Part shown: one piece after another, positions 19,028 through 28,700 of the stretch
Numbering within the stretch: position 1 is the first letter of the stretch
Layout of the letters: each line of letters begins with the position of its first letter
DNA from: Symbiodinium natans
Lineage: Eukaryota; Sar; Dinophyceae; Suessiales; Symbiodiniaceae
Length of the DNA: 64,000 bases
Assembly: GCA_905221605.1 (NCBI GenBank)
Contig: CAJNDS010002585.1
Coordinates: forward strand, 248,001 to 312,000
Direction: 5' to 3'
Notes under the pieces: model-generated
The model's input: only the letters and a program-made list of their open reading frames with translations
Told to the model about the DNA's origin: nothing
Databases searched by the model: none
Made by a program: the position numbers and the translations under genes

Positions 19028-19887
19028 CGGAACTGTTGATGGAGGCGATTTCATTTCTGTCCGATGGCAAGTCAGATTTGGCTCGAGCAGAGGCGGACCC
19101 ACTGTTCAAACTCCTGAAGTTCAATGGAGATGCTGACCAGATGGATAGAGAATGGGTTTCGTGGACCACTAGTATGCTGTCCGTGCTGGAACTTCACGAA
19201 GTAGTGAAGTCGTATGATGTTTCGCTCGCGGAGGTGGAAGAATGGGTCAATGACCTGAGGATATGGTACGAGCGAGCCAATTTGGGAGAAGAGAAAGATT
19301 CCAAAAGGGGCAAAAAGAGGTCCCTAGAAAGGGAGTCCAGCAAGGATATTCCTGCAGAAAAAGAAGTGGTTGAGACTTCGGAGACGGAGGTTGCCGTCGA
19401 GGAGGAGATGAAAAAGGTCAAAAAGAAGAGGAAAGCTGCAGCTATCGAAGATCCTTACACTCTTCTGGTTCCAAAGCCGAAGAAGATGCCGGCGAACATT
19501 GAGAGGGGTGGATCATCATCCAATACGGTGGTTTCTGCAGGGGAAAAAGCCTCGAAAATGCGCACAAAGTCAAATGTCGGTGGAAAGACGAAGAAGAAGG
19601 AGAAAAGTCAGAGTCCCAAAAAGGAAGAGGTGGTAATGGTGCAAGGTCCTGAGGAAAAGGATCGTCCATCTGATGTGGATGCACCAGCGTCTACCACTGT
19701 GAATGCAGAGCTGGGTCAATCTTGCCAAGCGATTGAGGACGCAAAGAGAGAAGGATTGGTATCCTCAATTCAAAGGTGCGTGCAGGATCCTGTTCTTACA
19801 GTTTCGGACCTGGAGTATATTCTGCTGCAACTTCACCTCAGAATTGCCAACAATCGGAAAAAAGAAGTGATTGGATGGTATGGATGA
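19024..19887 (+). CDS. Element terminal ORF, 287 aa, unknown
   Basis: Starts at the ATG that overlaps the upstream stop (ATGA). The N-terminal 80 residues are helical (LLMEAISFLSDGKSDLARAE). A long lysine/glutamate-rich middle (EEEMKKVKKKRKAAAIEDPY, KTKKKEKSQSPKKEE) follows, which could be a nuclear-localisation or nucleic-acid-binding tail. The last 50 residues form a second helical piece. I do not recognise a family. It is the last ORF before the right LTR and follows ORF1 and the CCCH ORF in direction and spacing. Confidence 0.5.
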   Translation: MTELLMEAISFLSDGKSDLARAEADPLFKLLKFNGDADQMDREWVSWTTSMLSVLELHEVVKSYDVSLAEVEEWVNDLRIWYERANLGEEKDSKRGKKRSLERESSKDIPAEKEVVETSETEVAVEEEMKKVKKKRKAAAIEDPYTLLVPKPKKMPANIERGGSSSNTVVSAGEKASKMRTKSNVGGKTKKKEKSQSPKKEEVVMVQGPEEKDRPSDVDAPASTTVNAELGQSCQAIEDAKREGLVSSIQRCVQDPVLTVSDLEYILLQLHLRIANNRKKEVIGWYG

Positions 19888-20241
19888 AGGGATGGTTTTT
19901 CTCTTTCTGGAGACAGGTGCGCTGGAACAGCCAATGTGCTGACAATGTGGTGGTTACTATTAAGGGTATGGAAATCCCTGATAGTAGAAGTCAGTAGCTT
20001 TTCGCGTAGCGAAGACCACGGTTTGTGGTGAAGAAGGCCGAAGAGTCTTCAATGAAAAGAGGATCACGGTGAAAAAAGATTCTCTGTGGTTAGTGGGTTT
20101 AGCCAATGTGCTATAATTTCGTCCTGGATGACGTAAAACCATATTGTGCATTTCAAGCAGCTGGCTGCTGCCTTAATGGCAGTTTTTGGCCAAAAGATCT
20201 GCACCTCCAATGTGTCCTAGGAAATCCTAGGACAGGGGGAG
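19888..20241 (+). other. Element 3' non-coding region with purine tract
   Basis: No ORF is supported. GACAGGGGGAG (20231-20241) immediately precedes the right LTR, where a polypurine tract for plus-strand priming is expected. A small palindrome CCTAGGAAATCCTAGG lies just before it (20217-20232). Confidence 0.5.
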
Positions 20242-20528
20242 TGCGGAGCTGCAACTGGTATTGTAGAAAGGAGTTAGTGTTGGGTGTTGGAAGGGTCAAC
20301 GTACCCGGAAATCCTTTATGGCTCAAGATGGCCAAGAGCCGTCAGCTTTTGTTGAAAAAGTACGTACGCCTGGGGTTGGGTTTAACGGGTTGGAGTAGTC
20401 CCGTCCCTTCTCCCTTATCCTGTCCCCTTAGGGGTGGGTGTTCTTGTTTCTGGTTCGATCTGGGAAATCCATATAGGCGACTGTTGAGGGTTGGTTTCTT
20501 TCCCTGTTCCCTTTCGGTTGCCCCCGTA
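20242..20528 (+). repeat. Right LTR
   Basis: Direct copy of the left repeat. It ends GCCCCCGTA at 20528, directly abutting a CCCTAAA array. Confidence 0.7.
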
Positions 20529-20608
20529 CCCTAAACCCTAAACCCTAAACCCTAAACCCTAAACCCTAAACCCTAAACCCTAAACCCTAAACCCTAAATC
20601 CTAAACCC
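20529..20608. repeat. CCCTAAA array
   Basis: About eleven CCCTAAA units between the LTR and the RCC1-like exon. Confidence 0.95.
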
Positions 20609-20620
20609 TGGGGAGCCGAG

Positions 20621-21201
20621 GCTTTGAACCAGGATGGTCATGCAGTTTGCTGGGGGTATCCGGCGGCTGTGCCCGAAGGCTTGGGGCCAGTTCTGGCCAT
20701 CGCCACCGGCGGCCTGGACGTGCACACCTGCGTCGTGAGGAAAGGTGGGGGTTTCGGGTTTAGGGCAGGTTTAGGGTTTAGGGTTGCGATATTAGGGGCA
20801 CCTTCCTGGGGTCCTTTTTAATAAGGGAATCCTACTATTTGGGGGTCTATGTTAGTAATAGGGTCCCCTGTTTTCATAAACCCCCAGGTGGTCAGCTGGT
20901 CTGCTTTGGAAGCAACATCTTTGGCCAGAGCGAGGTTCCGGAAGACCTGGGCCCAGTTTTGGCAGTCTCCGCGGGCCATCGCCACACATGTGCAGTGAAG
21001 GAAGATGGCCATCTGGCCTGCTTTGGCGACAACTCGCACGGCCAGTGCGATGTCCCGGAGGACTTGGGGCCAGTTTTGGGCGTCGTGGCAGGCTTCAGCC
21101 ACACCTGCGCGCTGAGGAGCGACGGTGAGCTTGTCTGCTTTGGAAGCAACCTCCAGGGGCAGTGCGACGTCCCAGCAAACTTGGGATCCCTCTTCGTCTA
21201 G
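20621..21201 (+). CDS. RCC1-repeat protein fragment, two exons
   Basis: Exon 1 (20621-20744) reads ALNQDGHAVCWGYPAAVPEG and continues to HTCVVRK. Exon 2 (20888-21201) reads GQLVCFGSNIFGQSEVPEDL and two further repeats, ending at TAG 21199-21201. The spliced frame is continuous (AAA-G/GT-GGT-CAG). Each unit has the RCC1 pattern: D/G-x-x-V/L-x-C-F/W-G, GQ-x-x-V-P, GP-V-L-A-V, A-G-x-x-H-T-C-A. Full RCC1 propellers have seven blades; only about three and a half are here. The 5' side is cut off by a telomere-like array and the LTR element, so this is a 3' remnant or the last exons of a gene whose upstream exons I cannot see. RCC1 folds act as Ran exchange factors or as generic interaction domains, and the function here is open. 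Confidence 0.7.
20745..20887 (+). repeat. Intron formed by a mini-element carrying TTTAGGG
   Basis: GT donor and AG acceptor. GTGG is present at both exon junctions, as expected for a target duplication. The outer parts GTGGGGGTTT and AAACCCCCAG are inverted repeats. The interior includes a short TTTAGGG tract and a GGGGTCC..GGGACCCC-like stem. Related sequence is at 24820-24903, 35395-35505, 35913-36010 and 54727-54810. Confidence 0.65.
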
Positions 21202-22200
21202 CCGGCTGTGCTAGGGGGTACGAACCCCAAAAGCCCTAAACCCCTAAGCCCTACACCTAGGCAGGTGTGCCCAACCCTGAACCCTGAACCCTGAACCCTG
21301 AAGCCTAAACCCTAAACCCTGAACCCTAAACCCTAAACCCTAAACCCAACAAACAGACCTCTACACCCGAAGCCCGCGCACCGGGAAGCTTGGGAGCATG
21401 GGCCGCGCCCAAAAGAAGCCTCGAAGGGCGTTCCGGAGGGTGCAGCCGTTCAAGGCTTGGGGATGTGGGGGTGATAGTTTTCTGGTTTGTTGTTTTAGGG
21501 GTTTCGGTTGGGATTTTAGCGTTTTAGGGTTCTTCAGCGAATCTGGTGATGCCCGGCGTGAGATTTAAGGCTTAGGCAGAGAGACTGGAGCCCTAAAGCA
21601 ACAGGGAGAGACACAGCGACAGAGAGATGTTTGGGGTCTACGGCGCAGCGCTTTTCGGCTCTAAAGGGTTTGGGCTTCTTGTTTCTTGGGGACCCTAAGG
21701 CTTAACTCTCGGTTGACATCCCCAAAGTCGATTTATTTCAGGGCCCTATGCAACCCTAGGGTTTAGGGGTTTAGGGTTTAGGGTTTAGGGTTTAGGGTTA
21801 CCCTCCGCTTTTGAGGAGAGGTGTAAGGATCACCAGGGTTTCGGGTTGAGGGTTTAAAGTTTAGGGCTTTAGGGGTGCCAGAAAGGGAGCTCTGGAGAAC
21901 CCAGGTCATGGGCGCTTTTGGAGAAAGATACATGCAGCCCGCAATCCTGAACCCTCTAAAGAGTCAGAGCTGCCCGAACCGAGAACCCAACAACCCGAAT
22001 CAGGCCTTGAGGTTTTGAGTCCGAGCCCTAAACTTTAGGGTTTAGGGTTTAGGGTTTGGGGGTTTAGGGGTTTAGGGTTTAGGGGTTTAGGGAACTCTAC
22101 ACCCCAAACCCAAGCAAAGGAAAGCTACAGAACCCTTTCTGGTCAGATTTGTGAAGCTTCTTGTCTGACACGAAGAGCTGATGTCCTGGGGAACGGTACT
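21202..22200. other. No recognisable gene; scattered telomere-like tracts
   Basis: Tracts at 21267-21345 (C-rich), 21757-21800 and 22035-22092 (G-rich). The piece at 21385-21470 has open frames but no recognisable protein. Confidence 0.5.
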
Positions 22201-22202
22201 TG

Positions 22203-22326
22203 CAGGTCCATGGGTAGTTTTTAAGTGGGGTTATACGTCGGGTAACTAGGAATTATAGCTGGTTATAACCTTACTTAGGGTACGCATGACCCCACTTATA
22301 ACTGCACATGAACCTTCAACTAGCCC
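22203..22326. repeat. Palindromic mini-element, GGTTCATGGGTA family
   Basis: GCAGGTCCATGGGTAG on the left is inverted relative to GCACATGAACCTTCAACTAG on the right, with GGGTTATA and TATAACC repeats inside. Copies of this family recur at 34891-35004, 47705-47845, 49464-49570, 54390-54480, 56160-56285 and 63490-63590. Confidence 0.65.
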
Positions 22327-22397
22327 TAAACTAAACCCGAAACCCTACTTCTATCCATAATCACTCCTCCGACAAGCTCTTGTCCGGGGGGAGGTAG

Positions 22398-22464
22398 ACG
22401 GCCCTAAACCCTAAACCCTAAACCCTAAACCCTAAACCCTAAACCCTAAACCCTAAACCCTAAA
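22398..22464. repeat. CCCTAAA array
   Basis: Nine C-rich units. Confidence 0.95.
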
Positions 22465-22627
22465 ACCGCAGTGCAGGGGCGAGGCAGGGTGTCCAAACCG
22501 CCCTAAACCCTCGACCTGATCAACCCAGAACTGCCCCAAAGCCCGGAAACTTCATGGTTTAGGGTTGCAAGCTAAGGGTTTAGGGTTTAGGGTTTAGGTT
22601 TTAGGGTTTAGGGTTTAGGGTGAGGCC

Positions 22628-22698
22628 CGAAAGAAGAAGAAGAAGAAGAAGAAGAAGAAGAAGAAGAAGAAGAAGAAGAAGAAGAAGAAGAAGAAGAG
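22628..22698. repeat. (AGA)n microsatellite
   Basis: About 22 AGA triplets. Poly-arginine ORFs across it are artefacts. Confidence 0.95.
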
Positions 22699-22699
22699 A

Positions 22700-22786
22700 C
22701 CCAGGATTCGGGATGATGGTGGCGGCCTCTGCCAGCGCCTCGCGCGCGTCGTGGACGATCCGGACGAAGGCCTTGCTAGAGTTTAG
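22700..22786 (-). CDS. Candidate exon, minus strand (weak)
   Basis: On the minus strand this island reads SKAFVRIVHDAREALAEAAT, followed by IIPNPG, an alpha-helical sequence. It lies between a triplet repeat and a TTTAGGG tract. No domain is recognised and the splice sites are uncertain. Confidence 0.22.
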
Positions 22787-23775
22787 GAGCTTAGGGTTTA
22801 GGGTTTAGGGTTAGGGTTTAGGGTCTTTAGGGTTTTAGGGCTTCCAGGGGTTTGAGGAGTTTAGGGGTTTCAGGCGTTTGTGTCTCAGGCTAGCGCGGGT
22901 TTGAAAAGGGGGGGGCAAAAGAGGCTTCAGTAGTTTCAGGGGTCCACTTGCGGCTGCAAAAAAGCAGGGGTTGAAGGTTTAGGTTTAGGAGGCAGACGTC
23001 TCATGGCACAAAGCCCTAATTGAGCAGTTTTTCCGCGGCTTCCAAGTAGTTGCGACTGCCGATGTTTCTACCCTCTAGAAATGACAAGCCTGGCTCTGCC
23101 TGCAGCATTTTGCTCATTCAATCCTAAACCCTTAACGCTATGAACCTGAGGCTTCGGAAATCTTATGAACTTGGCCTTGGGCCTCAACCCAATACCCTGT
23201 ATAGTTCTACACTTGCACAAAGTTATTGGCTGTAATTATACTCTATATATATATATGTATATATATATATATGTAGATATGAGGACCTAACTATGTTGGC
23301 TATGTATTAATGAAAGATACATTTCGTGCCATATATGTATCTACATATATAAGCGTATGTCGGTGGATTAGTAATATGCGCAACTTCATCTGAGTATATG
23401 TGCTCATTCATTCATATCCGGACACTACTTTCTTGTAGTCATGTATCTGTATGTACAACTTAACCGAGTTAGGCAGCATGTATGTCATTTTGTATAGTGT
23501 GCCGCCTCTGCATCCTACCGCCCGCGAGCAGGAGCATGAGAGACGGACTTAGGGTATGGAGGTGCTACACAGGTAAGTGTTCAAAGAAGGAGCCTCAGCA
23601 CTAGGGGTTTAGGGTTTAGGGTTTAGGGTTTAGGCATCGCAGGGTTCAACTCCCCAAAAAACTGGCGCAGAGGCCGGGGAGATGTCTTCTTTGTCGTGGG
23701 GGGCAAGACATATGGAGCCCTTCGTGGGGTGGGGCGCTGATTCTGGATTTAGGGTATGGGGTATAGGGTTGAGGG
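22787..23775. other. No recognisable gene; AT-rich block with TA repeats
   Basis: TTTAGGG-like tracts lie at 22790-22870 and 23605-23635. From about 23240 to 23470 the composition turns AT-rich, with (TA)n runs and ATATGTATAT-type words that repeat. It is unlike its surroundings. Confidence 0.5.
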
Positions 23776-23794
23776 TTGAGTGTTTCGGGCAGTC

Positions 23795-24043
23795 GGCAAG
23801 TCCAGCTTCACAAAGGGTGTAGGTGTCTACGTGGCTATATGCAGAATGTGGTAGCGGAATCTGTTGCACCGGACTGGGATCTGGATTCTAGGTTTCCTGA
23901 GCCTTATACAACGCTTACTTGGATGGCAACTGGTTGGCAGGAAGTGGAGTTTGTAGACCGTCGCCGAGATTCACATCAGACCTCTAAGAACGAGAAGTCC
24001 TTATTCGTCGTCAGTTTTCACAGTATGTACCCTGCGCCAGGAT
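23795..24043 (+). CDS. Candidate exon, unknown protein (weak)
   Basis: An 83-codon open frame contains VAPDWDLDSRFPEPYTTLTW and then WQEVEFVDRRRD. Codon use looks ordinary and no repeat crosses it. There is no in-frame ATG near its left end and no recognised domain. A GTTTCGGGCAG acceptor-like site precedes it at about 23783-23793. It could also be random. Confidence 0.25.
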
Positions 24044-24398
24044 AGGTTGATAACCTTTTGCGCATCCTGAACCCTAGTTACTTGGAGTTGTGTGTAGTCA
24101 TCCGTGGGATACTAGGATAGCCAAAATTGCAATTGGTTATAGACGTGTTTCGGGTACTTCCAGCCCGACTTACAGCTACCCATGAACTTTCAAGTAACCC
24201 TAACCCCTAAAGCCGACTTTTATAGCTACCCATGAACCTTAAAGTAAACGAGCTCATGAAAGGCTTATGACATGACCATCAAGCTGCGGGGGGTGGGATG
24301 TGTTGAGGGTTTTAGGGTTTAGTGTTTTTAGGCATCAAAGAGTCCCAGCTGCAAAAAAGTGTTTTTAGGGAAACCAGGGCTTAGGGGCTTGTATGTAC

Positions 24399-24425
24399 AA
24401 CTGAGAGAGAGAGAGAGAGAGAGAT
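24399..24425. repeat. (GA)n microsatellite
   Basis: A short GA run, followed by GATGTAGAGAGAGGG. Confidence 0.9.
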
Positions 24426-24511
24426 GTAGAGAGAGGGAATGCGACTGGCGTTGTGGACATATGCCCGGGGCGACTTGGTTTAGGGCTGTGTGTTCAGAAT
24501 TCAGGGTTGGG

Positions 24512-24598
24512 ATAATACTAACAGTCCTTAATAGGGATCTCATTAGGGGGTACTATAATCCCTATTAAGGACCGTTAGTATAAGGGGGAACATCCCAA
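24512..24598. repeat. Inverted-repeat mini-element, ACAGTCCTTA family
   Basis: ATACTAACAGTCCTTAATAG on the left and CTATTAAGGACCGTTAGTAT on the right are nearly perfect inverted repeats. It ends GGGGGAACATCCC. Same family as 6181-6290. Confidence 0.85.
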
Positions 24599-24714
24599 CC
24601 CTAAACCCTAAACCCTAAACCCTAAACCCTAAACCCTAAACCCTAAACCCTAAGCCCTAAGCCCTAAGCCCTAAACCCTAAACCCTAAACCCTAAACCCT
24701 AAACCCAAGTTTAG
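24599..24714. repeat. CCCTAAA array with CCCTAAG block
   Basis: About 16 units, including three adjacent CCCTAAG variants, directly abutting the mini-element. Confidence 0.95.
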
Positions 24715-24819
24715 AGTTCAGGGCCTTCATCAGTGAGAGCCGAATCCCTCGAAGCTTGCCTCCCCGAAGTTCTCGGGGTCAGGGGATGACAATGGGTTTG
24801 AATTTGCGGTGTTTCCGAT

Positions 24820-24903
24820 TTCAGGGGGTACCTTATTATTGGGGTCCTTACTTTCAAAAAATCCTACTATTAAGGGGCCCCCTGTTGTTCGTAAACCTCC
24901 AAT
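24820..24903. repeat. Mini-element, GGGGGTACC...CCCCCTG family
   Basis: TTTCAGGGGGTACCTTATTA and TAAGGGGCCCCCTGTTG..CGTAAACC are roughly inverted. It contains ATCCTACTATTAAG, as in the RCC1 intron. Confidence 0.55.
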
Positions 24904-24936
24904 TTTTGAACCCACGCCTCACCGACAACACCTCCA

Positions 24937-25016
24937 GCAGAACCTAAACCCTAAACCCTACCTAAAGCCTAAACCCTAAACCCTAAACCCTAAACCCTAA
25001 ACCCTAAACCCTAAAG
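24937..25016. repeat. CCCTAAA array
   Basis: About ten C-rich units, with one AAAGCCT variant. Confidence 0.9.
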
Positions 25017-25093
25017 GTCCTTGGCTTGCACAGCAGCTTCTTCCAGCGAATGCTCTTCGGAGATTTCCAGGAGGCGCCCCTTGTGTCAAGCGA
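25017..25093 (+). CDS. Candidate exon: BTB/POZ-like segment
   Basis: After an AAAG acceptor the frame reads LGLHSSFFQRMLFGDFQEAP, then LVSSEG. The H-S-x-F-F-x-x-M-L-x-G-D-F-x-E string is the characteristic centre of BTB domains. The island is flanked by C-rich and G-rich telomere-like arrays, as introns are elsewhere in this window. RCC1-BTB fusions are known in eukaryotes and RCC1 repeats lie 4 kb upstream, but nothing shows that they are one gene. Confidence 0.35.
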
Positions 25094-25119
25094 GGGGGTT
25101 TTAATGGGAAGGTGGCCTG

Positions 25120-25288
25120 GGGTTTAGGGTTTAGGGTTTAGGGCTTAGGGTTTCGGGCTTAGGGCTTAGGGCTTAGGGCTTAGGGATTTAGGGTTTAGGG
25201 ATTTAGGGTTTAGGGCTTAGGGTTTAGGGATTTAGGGTTAAGGGTTTAGGGTTTAGGGCTTAGGGTTTAGGTATTTAGGGTTTAGGGT
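25120..25288. repeat. TTTAGGG array with TTAGGGC and GATTTAGGG variants
   Basis: G-rich units, with four adjacent CTTAGGG and several ATTTAGGG variants. Confidence 0.9.
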
Positions 25289-25429
25289 AGCGCCAGACTG
25301 CCGAGACCCTTACACTGGTTGGGCTGCGGGCTTCAGGGTGTAGAGCAGTGCCGGCAAGTGGCTGATCTCACTAGAGCCAGTGCCATTGACGCCTGAGCTT
25401 GAGGCTTGTGCGAGGGGTGTTTTTTTTTT

Positions 25430-25543
25430 CCTACTATTTGCTTAAGAACCACCCCCAAAAATGAGAAAAACAATTCTGCCGTATAAGGGGAATATAGGGA
25501 TTGCTTTTAACTTTTTTGGGTTCTTAAGCAAATAGTAGTTTGA
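25430..25543. repeat. Inverted-repeat mini-element, CTACTATTTGCTTAAGAACC family
   Basis: CTACTATTTGCTTAAGAACC on the left and GGTTCTTAAGCAAATAGTAG on the right are perfect inverted repeats of 20 bases. It is a free-standing copy of the element that forms part of the intron at 27427-27678. Others are at 37287-37452 and 44186-44299. Confidence 0.9.
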
Positions 25544-25784
25544 AACATCCGACCTAACCTCCGAAGAACTTGTTTCGACACACTGTGTTTACCATAGTCA
25601 GATCTTGTTGTGCAGAGGCAAATCGCAGCAAGCAGGGCTGTGGCTCTTCAAATGGTTTTCCTGCAGTGCGTCGATCCCTATCTGGCCCTGCGGCTCAAGG
25701 ACCCTGTATCTCACTGCCTGTGGGTTTCGGAGTTCGCACGTGCTTGGTGGCCTCCTTGGTGGCCTCCTTTGTAGTTTACCAGCA

Positions 25785-28700
25785 ATGGCTTTTTCAGGCT
25801 TTGCGGCGCAGCCGGTTCAGCTCGACCCGAGGTTTCGCTACGCCGCTGCGCCGGAGACTATCGTTATGCAACCGGAGATGACCATGACTTGGTGGATGCC
25901 ATCGGGTTACACATACCAGGACAAAGCGCAGACGCAGCAGCAGGTGCTGAAACTGCAGGAGCTCATTCGCTTCGAGGGCCCCACCGAGCCCAAAGCAGAT
26001 GCCCTGGAGGTTTCGCTCAACGTGATAGACAGCGACATCGCCTGGGAACCCAAAAAGGATGTGGGGGAGGTACTCTTCACATTGTCACAGATCGCAGGGA
26101 CTTGCGAGGTGGCATCGCTTGTGTCCGGTCTCCACTACATGGCGAAGCTTTCGGAGCAAGATGCCTATGGCGTCATGGGAGGACTGGAGAATGTGTTACA
26201 TGACCCACGCCTTGCCAACGTTCTCTTGGTGTTCAGGTCAAAGGCCCACGGGGTTACAACTTCACGCGCCATCATGCGAGCCATTTGGGCCTTGGGCAAG
26301 CTTGGAGTCAGAGGCAAGGAAGTGCAGGGCATCATCGCCGAGCTCGCACAAACCTCCCTGCCAATCATCAGCCAGTTTTCGTGCCAGGAGCTTTCAAACA
26401 CGCTTTGGGGCCTGGCCAGGTTGAGCGAGAGCTTATACGGGCTGATGCCGGAAGGAACTCAGCTCGCATACTCGGTGATGATGCAGAGCACGACGCGGCT
26501 GGCCCAGTTCAGCACACAGTGCCTCACCAACAGCCTTTGGGCTGTGGCGAAGCTGGGGCTCAAGGGCCCGGAAGTGAAATCCTTCTGCAACTTGCTAGCC
26601 CAGTGGTGCCCTTTACCCATTTTTTTTTTGGGTTCTGGCTTCCCTAAAGAAACTAGCCAACCCCAAAAAAGGGTGCCCGTGTTCTGATATGGAACCCTAA
26701 ACCCTAAACCCTAAGCCCTAAGCCCTAAACCCTAAACCCTGAGCCCCTAAAACTGGGCTACCAAGGCAATGAGTGCCTCTTTTACATTAAGGAGGTGATG
26801 TTCCGGGAGATGTCACCACAGGGTCTGGCCAACAGCCTCTGGGCCTGTGCCAAGCTCCAGTCCGAACCCCGGGCGGCGGACGCCCCGTTGGACAAGGAGG
26901 CAACTTAGGGATATTAGGGTTTAGGGTTTAGGGTACTGCGGTGCGGGCCTCAGTGGGTGGTGGGTTTGAGGGGACTCCGGACAGGCTTCAGAGGTCCGTG
27001 TTAAAAAAGGGTTTAGGGTACTATGATTTGTAAGAAGCAGCTAAAAGATTAGAATTTGGCTGTAGAGGCAGTGAAGCTCTTCTGCAGAGATGCGGCGCGG
27101 CGGACAAGAGCCTCCGAAAACCTGCTGGAGATGTTCTTCCCGCAGGAGCTCTCCATGGCGCTGTGGGCCATGGCAACTTGGTAGCCCGGTGGTACCCCTT
27201 TTCCCTTTTTTTAAAGTTCTGGGTTCCCTTTTAAAGCAACCAACCAAAAACAAGTGCCCTTATTATAATATGGTTCCTGTTCCCTTTTAAAGTAGCCAAA
27301 CAAAAAAGAAGGGTACCCTTGTTTTAATATGGTTGCTGGGCTACTAAGGCCAAGTTGATGGGGCGCCGGCCCCGCTTCAAGTCGAAGGACGACTGCTTCC
27401 AGGACGTGTGGAGGTTCGCCGAGTCTGTAGCTTGGTGGCCCTTTTGGCGCCCCTTTGCCCTTCTTTTTGGGTTCAAGGTCCCCTTTTGTTTTTTAAAGAA
27501 CTAACCCCCCAAAAAAGGGGTGCCCTTATTAAATAATATGGTTACTGGGCTACTAAGCTACCATTTGCTTAAGAACCCACCAAAAGAATAAAAATGGTAA
27601 TCATCCCTACATTGCCCTTAATAAAGGAAGAGCCTCTCATATTTTCTGGGGGGAACCTTAAGCACTTAGTGTAGTAAGGTCGCTTCCGAAGCTGCAAGCC
27701 GCATCTGCGACTTCAGCCCCCAGGGCGTGTCGACCATCGCCTGGTCGCTGGCGACGCTCGATGTGATGAATGGCGCGGAGGCCCCTTGGTAGCCCCAGTG
27801 GTGCCCTTTTTTTTACCCCTTTTTTGGGGGTTCTGGGTTCCCCTATTTAAAAAAGTAACCAACCCCAAAAAACAGGGGTAAAAAGTAACCAACCCCCCCC
27901 CAAAAAAAAGGGTGCCCCAAAGATCATAAGATGGTGGCTGGGCTGCCCAAGGCCTTGTATTTCTTCGAAGTCGCTGCCCAAGTCGCCACGCTGAATATCA
28001 AGGCATACCCCCCGCAGGCCATCGCGAACTGCTGCTGGGCCTTCAACCGCCTCAGCCAGAAGGGCTACGCCATCGAGTACTTCGGCAGAGTGGCCGCCGA
28101 CGAAGCCCTAAGAAGGATCCTTAGTCATGGTTGGGTACCGTTTTAAGTTTTTTTAAAGGGTACTTAAACCCAATGAGGAAGCAACATTTAAACTCTTAAG
28201 GGTACTTGAACCCAATAAGGAATAAACCTTTAAATTTTTAGTCTTATCCCAACCATGAACTAACCCTAAACCCTAAATCCTAAACCCTAAACCCTAAACC
28301 CTAAACCCTAAACCCTAAACCAAGAAGGATCGATGAGTTCTCATGGCAGGACTGCTCCGGCATTGTCAGCGCGCTGATGAACACCACCCCCCAGAGCAGC
28401 ATCTCGGTAGGCCCTGGGGACATTCAAACCCTAAACCCTAAACCCTAAACCCTAAACCCTAAACCCTAAACCCTAAACCCTAAACCTTAAGAGGATTATA
28501 GTCCAGGAATACTTTTCAGAGGGTCCTAAGGGCCATCTGAGGCATGGAGGTGCGTCTGCTCGCCGAGGAGGTGGTTATTCGAGCGAGAAGCCACTGCAAG
28601 AAGATCGGCACCTTAGTAGCTGAGTGAGTACATGAAAGACTGAAGGTGTACACTTTTTGGGGGCCTCATGAACTCAGCAACTAAGGCACTCAGGCACTCC

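Larger units (their letters stand above)
11636..20528 (+). mobile_element. LTR-type (copia-like, probably non-autonomous) retroelement with CCCH-finger proteins
   Basis: Direct terminal repeats (about 11636-11962 and 20242-20528) enclose 8.3 kb. The last 142 bases of both repeats appear identical. Immediately inside the left repeat is GGTTATGAGCCCAA, which is complementary to the anticodon arm of initiator tRNA-Met. Copia and Ty5 are known to prime from this internal site. A purine-rich GACAGGGGGAG lies just before the right repeat. The interior codes for a large multi-domain protein (12030-16667) and further CCCH-finger sequence. I found no protease, integrase, reverse transcriptase or RNase H motif, so mobility would depend on helpers. 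The left flank is a G-rich telomere-like array and the right flank a C-rich one; no target duplication could be recognised. The exact outer ends are uncertain by about 10 bases. Confidence 0.7.

Noticed and set aside
22620-22808. Poly-arginine ORF
   Set aside because: It is a triplet-repeat artefact of (AGA)n. Only the non-repeat part on the opposite strand was kept, as a weak exon candidate.
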